Shown here: positions 19,515-28,252 of the stretch, one piece after another
How the letters are laid out: each line of letters starts with the position of its first letter
Position numbering within the stretch: position 1 is the stretch's first letter
From: an uncultured Coriobacteriaceae bacterium
Lineage (GTDB): Bacteria > Actinomycetota > Coriobacteriia > Coriobacteriales > UMGS124
NCBI GenBank assembly: GCA_900539345.1
Contig: UQBS01000015.1
Coordinates: forward strand, 1 to 47,664
Length of the DNA: 47,664 nt
Direction of reading: 5' to 3'
The notes under the pieces: generated by a model
Database searches by the model: none
Told to the model about the DNA's origin: nothing
What the model saw: the letters and a program-made list of their open reading frames with translations, nothing else
Position numbers and translations under genes: made by a program

Positions 19515-20108
19515 TTGTCTAAAATCGCCGGTCGCACGCGCGCACGCGTCCAAGCCATTCAGCTTCTCTTCCAGGCCCAGATTCAGGGCCTCGATGTGTT
19601 CGACCTGCTGCGCGATGGTACCTATGCGCTTGAAGACGGCCCCGTCGACCCCTTCGCCGAGGAGCTTGCTCGCGGCGTTGCGGTCAACCGTCTTGCCATC
19701 GAGCGCATGCTTGACAACATCTCCACCTGCTGGAGCTATTCGCGCATGCCCATCGTCGACCGCACCATCATGGCTGTGGCGCTCTTTGAGATGTTCATGC
19801 AGGACGACACGCCCGTTTCGGTTGCTATCAGCGAGGCCGTCGAGATCTCCAAGCTCTACGGCGGCGATGACTCCTCCAACTTCGTAAACGGCATTCTTGG
19901 TGACGTTGCTCGCCTGGCCCAGGAGAATCCCGGGGCTTCGCTGGCCGTTCTGGCCAACAAGGTTGCCGAGGCTGCCGCCGAGCAGAAGGACACCGAGGTT
20001 GCCGAAGTCGCCGACTCCGTCGATGAGCTCGACGAGATCGAGGGTGACATCGAGGACGACGTCGAGGACGTCGATGATGAGGCCGTCGTGGACGGTGGCC
20101 TTGAGTAG
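19515..20108 (+). CDS. nusB: Transcription antitermination factor NusB
   Basis: NusB binds boxA RNA with NusE (S10) and supports rRNA transcription antitermination. The first 140 or so residues are the NusB fold (RTRARVQAIQLLFQAQ; RMPIVDRTIMAVALFEM; AISEAVEISKLYGGDDSSNF). The total of 197 residues exceeds the usual 130-160 because of a very acidic C-terminal tail (ELDEIEGDIEDDVEDVDDE). The start is TTG at 19515, with AAGGAG 8 nt upstream inside the end of asp23. The 3' end overlaps the next gene, xseB. Confidence 0.93.
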   Translation: MSKIAGRTRARVQAIQLLFQAQIQGLDVFDLLRDGTYALEDGPVDPFAEELARGVAVNRLAIERMLDNISTCWSYSRMPIVDRTIMAVALFEMFMQDDTPVSVAISEAVEISKLYGGDDSSNFVNGILGDVARLAQENPGASLAVLANKVAEAAAEQKDTEVAEVADSVDELDEIEGDIEDDVEDVDDEAVVDGGLE

Positions 20109-20304
20109 CGCAAGCCGCTACGGCGAGGTCGTCTCGCGCCTCGATGAGATTGTCAATACTGTCAAGTCGAAGGATTCCTCCATTGAGCGGAGCCTCGACC
20201 TGCTTGACGAGGCGCTGCGCCTGAGCATGGAGGCCGTCGAGCAGGTCGATATCGCCCAGACGGCTCCCCAAGAGGAGGCCGTCGCCGACGAGCCTTCGGC
20301 CTAA
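20095..20304 (+). CDS. xseB: Exodeoxyribonuclease VII small subunit
   Basis: A short protein of about 69 residues matching the XseB helical hairpin: YGEVVSRLDEIVNTVKSKD, then SIERSLDLLDEALRLSMEAV. XseB binds XseA to make exonuclease VII, which degrades single-stranded DNA. The frame overlaps the end of nusB. The start could be GTG at 20095 or TTG at 20101; neither has a clear ribosome site, and translation may be coupled to nusB. The large subunit gene xseA, usually next door, is not in this cluster. Confidence 0.8.
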   Translation: MALSSASRYGEVVSRLDEIVNTVKSKDSSIERSLDLLDEALRLSMEAVEQVDIAQTAPQEEAVADEPSA

Positions 20305-20320
20305 CGCAAAGTTGGTTGCC

Positions 20321-22234
20321 GTGTCAAAGATTCTCGACAGCATTCAAAAACCTGATGATGTGCGCGACTTGTCGTTTGACGAGCTTGGGCGGCTGGCCCA
20401 AGAGCTGCGTGAAGAGATGATTGCGGCTACCTCCGTCAACGGAGGCCACTTGGCTTCTTCCTTGGGAGCGGTCGAAATCATCCTCGCCGCGCATCGCGTG
20501 CTTCACCTGCCTGAAGACAAGCTTCTGTTCGACGTGGGCCATCAGGCCTATGCGCACAAGCTTCTCACAGGCAGGCGTTCGGGGTTTGCCCATCTGCGCA
20601 AAGAGGGCGGGGTCTCGGGCTTTACCCGCCGTATGGAGAGCCCCTACGACGTCCATGACGCCGGCCATGCCTCCGATGCGCTGCCCACTGCTTTGGGCTT
20701 GGCGCTCGCCCGCGACATCGAGGGCCTCGACACGAATATCGTCACCGTGGTGGGTGACGCCTCGATTGCCGGCGGTCTTTCGTATGAGGCGCTCAACTAT
20801 ATCGGCCAGCAGCAGTTCAAGCGCTTCGTTGTCATCCTCAACGACAACGAGATGAGTATTTCGCGCTCGGTCGGCGCCTTTTCGAGCTACCTTGCTGGAA
20901 TCCGAACAAGCAAGGCATACACCAACGTGCGCGACTCGGTCGAAGAGGGCCTGTCGCGCTCGAGCAAGGTGGGCGATACCCTTGTGCGCCTGGGGGAGAA
21001 GGCCAAGGAGGCCACGAAGCAGTTCCTCATCCCGGGTATGTTCTTCGAAGATATGGGCTTTACCTACCTCGGCCCTGTCGACGGCCATGATGTGCGTCTG
21101 TTCCAGGAGACGCTCGTCCGTGCGCTCAACATGGGCAAGCCTGTCGTCATACATGCCGTCACCAAAAAGGGCCTGGGTTATGCACCTGCTCAGGCCAATC
21201 CCGAGGCGTTCCACGGTGTAGCCCCCTTCGATATCGCCACGGGCGAGATTCGCAAGTCCAAGGGCGGGGCCCCCACCTATACGAGCGTCTTTTCCCAGCG
21301 CCTTATCGCTGAGGCCGAGGTGAACCCTTGCATTGTCGCCATCACTGCGGCCATGTCGGCGGGAACGGGTCTTGATGCTTTTGCCAAGCGGTTCCCGCGC
21401 CGCTTCTTCGACGTCGGCATCGCCGAGGAGTGCGCCGTCACCATGGCGAGCGGCCTGGCCATCGGCCAGTTCGTGCCCGTGGTGGCCGTCTACTCCACGT
21501 TCCTGCAGCGCGCCTATGACGAGATCGCCACCAACGTGTGCTTGCAGAACCTCCATGTCGTCTTTGCCGTCGACCGCGCGGGCCTGGTGGGAGAGGATGG
21601 ATCAACCCACCATGGCGCTTTCGATCTGGCATATCTGCGCACGCTTCCCAACATGCGCATTCTGGCTCCCTCTGACGAGGCAGAGCTGGCGCGTGCGCTG
21701 CGCTTTGCCATCGACACCACGGGCCCCATCGCCGTGCGTTTCCCTCGTGGCAAAGCGCAAGGTGTTGCGCTTCCTGAGCATGTCGAGCCTATCGACGACC
21801 ACGCGCGCCTTGTGCATGGCGCGGCCGAAGGCCCCGTCGATGTGAGCTTCCTTGCGGTCGGCCGTATGGTGCGCAGCGCTGTCGAGGCTGCCCAAGAGCT
21901 GGAGGAGCGCGGCATTTCTGCGCGCGTGCTCGACATGCGTTGGGTCAAGCCTGTCGACGTCTGTGCCGTGCAGGCCGCGGCTCGCGATTCCCGTCTGCTT
22001 GTGAGTGTTGAAGACGGCACGGTCGCCGGTGGTTTCGCCTCGGCAGTGCTCGAGACGCTTGCCGACGCCGGCCTCGAGGCTCAGGTGCTGCGTCTGGGCC
22101 TGCCCGATGCGTTTGTGGGGCACGGTACCGTCGAGGGACTCCTTTCGATGCTTGGGCTCGATGCGCACGGTATTGCCGAGTCCGTGGCGCACAGGCTCGA
22201 AGGCGTTGCGCCTACACGGGGTGGCGAGCGATGA
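20321..22234 (+). CDS. dxs: 1-deoxy-D-xylulose-5-phosphate synthase
   Basis: Thiamine diphosphate enzyme that joins pyruvate and glyceraldehyde-3-phosphate, the first step of the MEP isoprenoid pathway. The 637-residue protein shows VGHQAYAHKLLTGR, a ThDP motif VVGDASIAGGLSYEALN ending at NDNEMSIS, FFDVGIAEECAVTMASG with the cofactor-activating Glu, and GEDGSTHHGAFD. Two motifs are variant: GDA replaces the usual GDG, and AEEC replaces AEQH. The start is GTG at 20321 with AAAG upstream; an in-frame TTG at 20312 is the alternative. The stop overlaps tlyA (ATGA). Confidence 0.94.
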   Translation: MSKILDSIQKPDDVRDLSFDELGRLAQELREEMIAATSVNGGHLASSLGAVEIILAAHRVLHLPEDKLLFDVGHQAYAHKLLTGRRSGFAHLRKEGGVSGFTRRMESPYDVHDAGHASDALPTALGLALARDIEGLDTNIVTVVGDASIAGGLSYEALNYIGQQQFKRFVVILNDNEMSISRSVGAFSSYLAGIRTSKAYTNVRDSVEEGLSRSSKVGDTLVRLGEKAKEATKQFLIPGMFFEDMGFTYLGPVDGHDVRLFQETLVRALNMGKPVVIHAVTKKGLGYAPAQANPEAFHGVAPFDIATGEIRKSKGGAPTYTSVFSQRLIAEAEVNPCIVAITAAMSAGTGLDAFAKRFPRRFFDVGIAEECAVTMASGLAIGQFVPVVAVYSTFLQRAYDEIATNVCLQNLHVVFAVDRAGLVGEDGSTHHGAFDLAYLRTLPNMRILAPSDEAELARALRFAIDTTGPIAVRFPRGKAQGVALPEHVEPIDDHARLVHGAAEGPVDVSFLAVGRMVRSAVEAAQELEERGISARVLDMRWVKPVDVCAVQAAARDSRLLVSVEDGTVAGGFASAVLETLADAGLEAQVLRLGLPDAFVGHGTVEGLLSMLGLDAHGIAESVAHRLEGVAPTRGGER

Positions 22235-23079
22235 CGCGTGCCGTTAAGCGCCGCCTTGACGCGGAGCTTGTCGAGCAGGGCTATTTCAGCGATGTCCGAG
22301 AAGCCGAGCGCGCCGTCATGGCGGGGCTGGTCTCGTCTGCTGGCGAGCGCCTGACCAAGCCCGGCCAGCAAGTGAAAGCTGGCGTTGCCCTGCATGTGAA
22401 GGGCTCGCGCAAGCAGAGCGCCCAGGGCCTGGGTACCTATGTGAGCAGGGGAGGACTCAAGCTTGAGGGTGCTCTCCTGGCATTTGGCCTAGATGTCAAC
22501 GGTCTCAACTGCGTCGATGTGGGATGTTCCACCGGTGGCTTTACCGATTGCCTGCTCAAGCAGGGTGCCCGTCGTGTTGCCTCGGTCGACGTGGGCTATG
22601 CCCAGTTCGACTGGGGGCTCAGGTGCGACGAGCGCGTCGCGCTTTTTGAACGTACGAACATTTGCAATGCTGACCCGCAGGTCTTAGGGGCGCCTTTCGA
22701 CCTTGCTGTGGCGGACGTGTCCTTTACCTCGGTGGCCACCATTTTGCCGGCCGTCATGTCCATGCTCGGCGAAGACGGTCTTTTCTGCACGCTTGTCAAG
22801 CCGCAGTTCGAAGCTTCGAGCTCGCAGGTCGGTGAGGGCGGCATCGTGCGAGATTCCCAGGTCCATCGCGAGGTCCTCGCACGCGTCATTGCGGGGCTTA
22901 CGCAAGCTGGGATGTCCGTGCGCGGCGCTTGCGTCTCGCCCATCCATGGCGCCAAGGGCAACATCGAATATTTTGTTTTGGCCGGCATGCGGCCCTGCAC
23001 GGCGGCAATCGACGTCGATGCCGTCGTTGCGCAGGCATGGCATGACCAGGCTGGTGTTGAAGGGAACGAAGCTCTGTGA
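22231..23079 (+). CDS. tlyA: TlyA family rRNA (cytidine-2'-O)-methyltransferase
   Basis: A 282-residue protein with an N-terminal S4 RNA-binding domain (RRLDAELVEQGYFSDVREAER; GTYVSRGGLKLEGAL) and an FtsJ-type SAM methyltransferase domain (CVDVGCSTGGFTDCLLKQGA; VKPQFEA). TlyA enzymes 2'-O-methylate cytidines in 16S and 23S rRNA and affect capreomycin sensitivity; some homologues were called haemolysins. Translationally coupled to dxs by an ATGA overlap and to nadK at its 3' end. The order dxs-tlyA-nadK-recN is widely conserved in Gram-positive genomes. Confidence 0.92.
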   Translation: MTRAVKRRLDAELVEQGYFSDVREAERAVMAGLVSSAGERLTKPGQQVKAGVALHVKGSRKQSAQGLGTYVSRGGLKLEGALLAFGLDVNGLNCVDVGCSTGGFTDCLLKQGARRVASVDVGYAQFDWGLRCDERVALFERTNICNADPQVLGAPFDLAVADVSFTSVATILPAVMSMLGEDGLFCTLVKPQFEASSSQVGEGGIVRDSQVHREVLARVIAGLTQAGMSVRGACVSPIHGAKGNIEYFVLAGMRPCTAAIDVDAVVAQAWHDQAGVEGNEAL

Positions 23080-23930
23080 TGCGTGTCATGCTTGTTCCAA
23101 ACGAGCTCTATGAGGCTTCCGTTGAAGCTGCGTCAAAACTGGAAGCCTGGCTCGACGACCAGCTCATCGATGTCGTGAAGCCCCCGCGTTTCGGCAACGA
23201 TTCTGAGGCGTGTCTAGAGGGTGTTGACCTCGTTGTCTCCCTGGGCGGCGATGGCACCTTGCTTCGGGCGGCGCGTCTTGTGGGGTCGCTGCAGATTCCG
23301 ATTCTGGGCCTTTCTTTCGGTCACTTGGGATTCCTGACGGCAGACGCCAACCTCGACCAGGCCGACATGTTCCAGCTTGTGGGCCAGGCCCTTGCCCAGG
23401 AACTCCACGTCACTCGCCGCGCGGCGCTGGCTGTCGTGGTGGAGGGCTACGATCGCGAGGGCAACGAGACGACGCTGCGCACCAATGCCGTCAATGAGGT
23501 CGTGCTCGCCCGTGGCGCGTCGGGCCGCATGGTTGAGTTCGACGTGTCCGCCAACGGCGTGCACATCGACCGTCTGCGCGGTGACGGTTTCGTGGTGTCC
23601 ACGGCCACCGGCTCCACCGGCTATGCCCTTTCTGCCGGTGGGCCTATCGTCACGCCTGACTTTACGGGGCTGGTGTGCGTGCCCATCGCGCCCCATACCA
23701 TTACGGCCCGCGCGTTCGTCACCTCGCCCTCCGATGTGGTGGAGCTCCAGGTGGCATCCGACCGTTCGAGCGACCCGACCATCTTCATCGACGGCGAGTC
23801 CCCTTTTGAGTCGATTGCCCCCTGCCGCCTTACGGTGAGCCGGGCTGACTACGATATCGTTCTCCTCAGCGCGCGCGACCAGGCGTTCTTTGAGTCGGTC
23901 TCTCGCGTCTTCTACGGCAAGGTGCGCTAG
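23079..23930 (+). CDS. nadK: NAD kinase
   Basis: Phosphorylates NAD to NADP, the only route to NADP in the cell. The 283-residue protein has the GGDG motif (VVSLGGDGTLLRAARL), the conserved NE pair (NAVNEVVLARG), and a nucleotide loop VVSTATGSTGYALSAGGPIV. The start at ATG 23079 overlaps the tlyA stop by one base; GTG at 23076 is a less likely alternative. GAAG lies about 7 nt upstream of the ATG. Confidence 0.95.
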   Translation: MRVMLVPNELYEASVEAASKLEAWLDDQLIDVVKPPRFGNDSEACLEGVDLVVSLGGDGTLLRAARLVGSLQIPILGLSFGHLGFLTADANLDQADMFQLVGQALAQELHVTRRAALAVVVEGYDREGNETTLRTNAVNEVVLARGASGRMVEFDVSANGVHIDRLRGDGFVVSTATGSTGYALSAGGPIVTPDFTGLVCVPIAPHTITARAFVTSPSDVVELQVASDRSSDPTIFIDGESPFESIAPCRLTVSRADYDIVLLSARDQAFFESVSRVFYGKVR

Positions 23931-23957
23931 CCCCTCGAACGAAACGAGGCACATCAG

Positions 23958-25607
23958 GTGATTGAAGAGCTTCATGTCAAAGACCTCGCCTTGATCGAGG
24001 ATGCGGTCATTTGCCCTTCGCGCGGGCTCACGGTTCTTACAGGTGAGACGGGCGCGGGCAAGTCGGCCCTGTTAAGTGCCATAAAGCTGCTCATCGGCGA
24101 GCGTGCCGAGGCAAGCCAGGTGCGTCAGGGTTGCGATTTCCTGCTCGTCGAGGCCCAAATCACCGACGAGGGCGATGCGCAGGAGTTCCCCGACGGCCAT
24201 ATTGTGAGCCGAAGGGTTTCCAGCGAGGGTCGCTCGCGTTGCACGCTTGACGGCTCGATGGCGACCGTGGGCCAGCTCTCCCAGGCGGTAGGCGCCCATA
24301 TCGACCTGTGCGGCCAGCACGACCATCAGAAGCTCCTGAGCGAGCAGAACCACCTTGCCCTTCTTGACGCTTGGGCAACCGATGCCGTCGCTGAAAAAAA
24401 GAGCGATTACGAGGTTGCATGGAAGGCGCGTTCCCGCGCGCAGAAGGAGTACGACCAAGCGTTTCAAGACTGCCATCAAAGTGTCCAAGCCGTAGATGAG
24501 GCACGTTTTGTTATCGAGCGGTTTGAAGAAGTGAAGCCCCAGGAAGGGGAGTACGAGGAGCTTCAGCGCTCGCTTCCCAAAATGGAGCACGCCGAGTCTC
24601 TTCTCGAGGCTTGTGAGCAGGCGCGCCAGTCGATAAGCGACGAGGGTGGTGCGCTCGACGCGCTCAACTCGGCCCTCGTGAGCTTGGAGTCGGCGGAGCG
24701 CTTCGACCCCGACCTTGCGGTCATCTGTCAGGCCTTGCGCGAGGCCATTTTCCCCATCGAGGACGTTGCGCATGAGGTCCGCCGGTATCGCGACGATGTC
24801 GAGTTCGACCCAGCTGAATATGCCCGCGCCGACGCTCGCATGGGTGAGCTCGCCGGGCTTTTGCGCTCGTACGGTCCCGAGATGCCAGACGTGTTCGACC
24901 ATTATGCCCAGGCATGCCATGTCGTGGAGCTTGTGGATGACTCGCAGGAAGTCTTGCGACGCCTGCAGGCGGCACTCGATGACGCCGAGCAAGCGCTTGT
25001 CAGTGCGGCTGAGGCTCTCTCGCAGGCGCGCCGCGCCGCCGCCCCTCAGTTTGCCGACGCTGTCAGTGCTCAGATGGCCCGCCTTGAAATGGGCACATCA
25101 CGTCTCGATGTACGCATCGAGGAGCTTCCGCGTGCCCAATGGGGCCCTCGCGGGGCCGACGCGGTCGAGTTCCAGTATCGTCCCGGTGCCGCGATGCAGC
25201 CCAGACCGCTTGCGCGCATTGCCTCGGGCGGTGAGCTCAGCCGCGTCATGCTGTCCATCAAGGTGGTCCTCGGTGCTCGCGACGACGTCGAGACCCTCAT
25301 CTTCGACGAGATCGACGCAGGCGTGGGCGGCTCCACTGCCCGCGCGGTTGCCCAGGTCATTGCCGAGCTCGCACAAACGCGCCAAGTCATTGTTGTCACG
25401 CACCTGGCCCAGCTTGCCGTCGTGGCGCAAAGCCACTATGTGGTGCGCAAGTCCGAGACCAGCGATGACGGCCTGCCCGTGACGAGCCTCGTCGAGGTTT
25501 CGGGGGAGGATCGTGTCCGTGAGGTGGCACGCCTGCTTTCCGGCGACGAGGATGAAGCGACCATAGAACATGCACGTGTCCTACTTGACAAAGCCGGGGA
25601 TAGATAG
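23958..25607 (+). CDS. recN: DNA repair protein RecN
   Basis: SMC-like ATPase that acts at DNA double-strand breaks. The 549-residue protein has an N-terminal Walker A (LTGETGAGKSALLSAI), the RecN signature DLCGQHDHQKLL, a helical coiled-coil middle (about residues 140-360), an ABC signature region (RIASGGELSRVMLSIK), and Walker B LIFDEIDAGVGG. The start is GTG at 23958 with GAGG 8 nt upstream. The 3' end contains the -35 hexamer of the promoter for the two tRNA genes that follow. Confidence 0.95.
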   Translation: MIEELHVKDLALIEDAVICPSRGLTVLTGETGAGKSALLSAIKLLIGERAEASQVRQGCDFLLVEAQITDEGDAQEFPDGHIVSRRVSSEGRSRCTLDGSMATVGQLSQAVGAHIDLCGQHDHQKLLSEQNHLALLDAWATDAVAEKKSDYEVAWKARSRAQKEYDQAFQDCHQSVQAVDEARFVIERFEEVKPQEGEYEELQRSLPKMEHAESLLEACEQARQSISDEGGALDALNSALVSLESAERFDPDLAVICQALREAIFPIEDVAHEVRRYRDDVEFDPAEYARADARMGELAGLLRSYGPEMPDVFDHYAQACHVVELVDDSQEVLRRLQAALDDAEQALVSAAEALSQARRAAAPQFADAVSAQMARLEMGTSRLDVRIEELPRAQWGPRGADAVEFQYRPGAAMQPRPLARIASGGELSRVMLSIKVVLGARDDVETLIFDEIDAGVGGSTARAVAQVIAELAQTRQVIVVTHLAQLAVVAQSHYVVRKSETSDDGLPVTSLVEVSGEDRVREVARLLSGDEDEATIEHARVLLDKAGDR

Positions 25608-25615
25608 GCTATAAT
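25585..25615 (+). promoter_or_regulatory. Promoter for the tRNA-Pro/tRNA-Gly pair
   Basis: A perfect -35 TTGACA (25585-25590) and a perfect -10 TATAAT (25610-25615), spaced 19 nt. The -35 lies inside the end of recN. Start of transcription would be near 25622, about 30 nt before tRNA-Pro. Confidence 0.75.
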
Positions 25616-25653
25616 CCTGAAGTTCTTCGTGTGGTTACGTTCGTGGTTCTTCC

Positions 25654-25730
25654 CGGGGCGTGGCGCAGTCTGGTAGCGCGCGTGCTTTGGGTGCACGATG
25701 TCGCTGGTTCGAATCCAGTCGCCCCGACCA
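25654..25730 (+). tRNA. tRNA-Pro (TGG)
   Basis: The cloverleaf folds by eye: acceptor CGGGGCG with CGCCCCG, anticodon stem CGTGC/GCACG around the loop TTTGGGT, T-arm CTGGTTCGAATCCAG, discriminator A, and an encoded CCA at 25728-25730. The anticodon TGG at 25688-25690 reads proline codons. It is separated from tRNA-Gly by one base. Confidence 0.96.
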
Positions 25731-25731
25731 T

Positions 25732-25807
25732 GCGGCGGTAGTTCAATTGGTAGAGCGTCAGCCTTCCAAGCTGATTGTTGCGGGTTCGAGTCCCGTCCGC
25801 CGCTCCA
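25732..25807 (+). tRNA. tRNA-Gly (TCC)
   Basis: Acceptor GCGGCGG pairs with CCGCCGC; the anticodon stem TCAGC/GCTGA surrounds the loop CTTCCAA; the T-arm is GCGGGTTCGAGTCCCGT; discriminator T and encoded CCA at 25805-25807. The anticodon TCC at 25765-25767 reads glycine GGA/GGG. Confidence 0.96.
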
Positions 25808-25820
25808 TAGATTTTCATAT

Positions 25821-25851
25821 GGATCCGTCAGTCACTGGCGGGTCCTTTTTT
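25821..25851 (+). terminator. Terminator after the tRNA-Pro/tRNA-Gly unit
   Basis: GGATCCGTCA pairs with TGGCGGGTCC (two G-U pairs) over a five-base loop, followed by six T. It ends 50 nt before the start of the next gene. Confidence 0.85.
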
Positions 25852-25901
25852 ATGCCTGACACCAGGCGTTATCGATATCTCACTGTGCAATAGGGAGACA
25901 T

Positions 25902-27971
25902 ATGCTCTTTAGTGCCCTCGTCTATCTTCTTTGCGTCATTAGCCTCATCTGGGCGCTCAACCGCCTTGCCGTTTCAACGGAAAGCACGTCGACCCGCTCG
26001 ATGGCGGGCGCAATCGTTCTCGAATGCCTTCTGTTTGCCTGGTCGATGTTCTCGGCCTTTGGCGGCGTCAGCCCGTCGTCGGGCGTCGCGGCTGGGTTTG
26101 TCGCCCTTGCGATGCAGGTCCTTGTGGGATGCGTACTTTTTGCACCGCAAGCTCGTCGCAGACTTGCCAGCGTTGCCACGAAGATCCGCCCTGTCATGGT
26201 GGTGCTTGCCGTGCCGGTTGGGTTTTTCCTCATCGAGTTTGCCTACAGCACGATGCTCTTTGAGATGCAGCTTCGCTATGTCGGCCTTAACCTGGCCCTC
26301 GTCGCCGGTTTCATTCTGGCGGTCTGGCTGTTTTGCCAGCGCCGCATGTGGGGTCTGATCGTCGGTCTCGCCATATGCCTGTTTGCAGGATATGTCGACT
26401 ACTTTCTCATGCTTTTTAAAGGAACGACGATTCTTCCCTCCGACGTGCTTGCCCTGTCGACTGCCGTGGAGGTGGCAGGTGGCTACACCCCGGTTTTCCA
26501 GGATTCGGCGCTCATTTGCCTCGCACTGTTTTTGCTGTATGCGGCTGGTGCGGTGTGCCTGCCCAACCCCAATCTCACGCCTCTGCGCGTGAGCGTCAAC
26601 GTCGTGCTTGCCTGCTTGTCGGTTTTTGGCCTTACGCACTGGTATGCCACGACCAACATCGGCGAGAAATACGACATCGACGTCGACGTTTGGAGCAGCG
26701 AGGTGTCGTACATGACCTACGGCGCCGTTCCTTGCTTCCTTGAGCGGCTCCAAGAGGTCCAGCCCGAGTCTCCCTCGGGGTACAACGCTCAAGAAACCGA
26801 CAATCTGATTGCCGACCTTGCGGCCCAGTGGGATGCCGAGCATCCTGGCTACCCGAACTCTCTGGCCCGCTACTATCAAGATCGCTCTGGTGAGGAGGCC
26901 CCCAGCGTCGTCTGCGTCATGAACGAGTCGTTCAGCAACTTGAATATGTACGATGGCGTCGAGGGCTACGAAGGCACGACGTATGTCGACTCGCTCGATG
27001 CCCTCCTACGGGGCATGCTCTATGTGAGCGCGCGTGGCGGCGGCACATGCAACACCGAGTTTGAGTTCCTTACCGGGTCGAGTTTGGGCATGATCGGGGG
27101 CGGCGTGTACCCGTACATGTACTACGACCTTTCCGGCGCAGAGTCGCTTCCCAGACTCTTCAATGCTCTGGGATACACCTCGACTGCAATCCACCCCTGC
27201 GCCGCCTCCAACTGGCGCCGCGACGTCGTTTATGATGAACTGGGCTTTACGTACTTTCTGAGCGAGAGCTATTTCGCTGGCAACGTTGCCACACTGCGCG
27301 ACAAGATCCGCGACTCTGAGACGTATGCGGCGGTGCTCGACGTTCTCGCTCAGGACGGTCCCCAATTTGTCTTCGACGTCACCTATATGGGGCACGGCGG
27401 GTACACCACCGGTTTGCTGGATTCCTATCCGTATGACTCCGTGACCGTCAACGGTGAGTCCATCGAGGGCATGAGCGAGTACCTCTCTGTCATCGACGCC
27501 GCCGAGGTGGACCTTGCTTGGTTTTTGGGAGAACTTGAAAAGCTCGACAAGCATGTCATCGTCGTGTTCTTCGGTGACCATCAGCCCGGCTTCAACGAGG
27601 AACTCGCCGTCGCGGCCGGCCAGGACGATCCTGACTCCCTTGAGCAGGTTCAGCGCAGGTTCTCCACGCAGTATTTCGTATGGGCAAACTACGACCTCGA
27701 CGGCTCCCACAGCGATTCGGCCTGCGACTCCACATGCGACCTGTCTGTGGGCTACCTTGGCGCGCAGACGATGTACGAGCTCGGCCTGCCTCTGTCTGAC
27801 ATGCAGAAGGCCCACCTGAGGCTGATGGAGACCATGCCCGCCACCAACCTGAACGGGTATTTCGATGTCGCCGACGACATGTGGTACTGGAACGGTTTTG
27901 ACAGTCCCATCAAGGACGTCTATGACGACTATACGTTCATCCAGTACCGCAACCTCTTTGATTGTTACTGA
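25902..27971 (+). CDS. LTA synthase-like membrane sulfatase (alkaline phosphatase superfamily)
   Basis: A 689-residue protein. The first 290 or so residues hold about eight hydrophobic segments; LtaS itself usually has five. An extracellular sulfatase-fold domain follows. Conserved signatures are VVCVMNESFSNL (metal-binding Glu), GGGTCNTEFEFLTGSS with the probable catalytic Thr-382, and VFFGDHQPGF with the metal-binding Asp-His pair. LtaS-type enzymes transfer glycerol phosphate from phosphatidylglycerol to a polymer or glycolipid; some relatives transfer phosphoethanolamine or act on capsule. Which substrate is used here cannot be told. The start at ATG 25902 has AGGGAG close upstream. The gene stands alone between two tRNA units. 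Confidence 0.88.
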   Translation: MLFSALVYLLCVISLIWALNRLAVSTESTSTRSMAGAIVLECLLFAWSMFSAFGGVSPSSGVAAGFVALAMQVLVGCVLFAPQARRRLASVATKIRPVMVVLAVPVGFFLIEFAYSTMLFEMQLRYVGLNLALVAGFILAVWLFCQRRMWGLIVGLAICLFAGYVDYFLMLFKGTTILPSDVLALSTAVEVAGGYTPVFQDSALICLALFLLYAAGAVCLPNPNLTPLRVSVNVVLACLSVFGLTHWYATTNIGEKYDIDVDVWSSEVSYMTYGAVPCFLERLQEVQPESPSGYNAQETDNLIADLAAQWDAEHPGYPNSLARYYQDRSGEEAPSVVCVMNESFSNLNMYDGVEGYEGTTYVDSLDALLRGMLYVSARGGGTCNTEFEFLTGSSLGMIGGGVYPYMYYDLSGAESLPRLFNALGYTSTAIHPCAASNWRRDVVYDELGFTYFLSESYFAGNVATLRDKIRDSETYAAVLDVLAQDGPQFVFDVTYMGHGGYTTGLLDSYPYDSVTVNGESIEGMSEYLSVIDAAEVDLAWFLGELEKLDKHVIVVFFGDHQPGFNEELAVAAGQDDPDSLEQVQRRFSTQYFVWANYDLDGSHSDSACDSTCDLSVGYLGAQTMYELGLPLSDMQKAHLRLMETMPATNLNGYFDVADDMWYWNGFDSPIKDVYDDYTFIQYRNLFDCY

Positions 27972-28018
27972 TTCGCTTGCGTGACGTGCTCAAACGGTTG
28001 TGCTTTGCGAATCTTGCG

Positions 28019-28046
28019 TTTGCAGGGGTATCTGCTCTGCTAGAAT
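28019..28046 (+). promoter_or_regulatory. Promoter for tRNA-Arg
   Basis: TTTGCA (28019-28024), 16 nt, then an extended -10 TGCTAGAAT ending at 28046. The start would be about 25 nt before tRNA-Arg. Confidence 0.6.
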
Positions 28047-28077
28047 GCATCTGGCTCTCAGACGAGCCATGTCATGC

Positions 28078-28153
28078 GCCTCAATAGCTCAATGGATAGA
28101 GTCCCGGCCTTCTAATCCGGTTGTTGTAGGTTCGAGTCCTACTTGGGGCGCCA
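28078..28153 (+). tRNA. tRNA-Arg (TCT)
   Basis: Acceptor GCCTCAA pairs with TTGGGGC (one G-U); D-arm GCTC/GAGT; T-arm GTAGGTTCGAGTCCTAC; discriminator G and encoded CCA at 28151-28153. The anticodon TCT at 28111-28113 lies in the loop CTTCTAA and reads AGA/AGG. The pair closing the anticodon stem (28108 C with 28116 T) is a C-U mismatch, unusual but not disabling. Confidence 0.94.
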
Positions 28154-28165
28154 GTTGTTGTTGCT

Positions 28166-28204
28166 CGAGCCCGTCCGACACCTCGCGTCGGGCGGGCTCG
28201 TTTT
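28166..28204 (+). terminator. Terminator after tRNA-Arg
   Basis: A 14-bp stem with one G-U pair (28166-28179 with 28187-28200), a 7-nt loop, and TTTT. The histidine kinase gene begins 48 nt later with no clear promoter in between. Confidence 0.85.
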
Positions 28205-28252
28205 GTATCGTGCTGCTGCACCTCCGAGCCGATGAGATGTGAGGAGCCCTTC

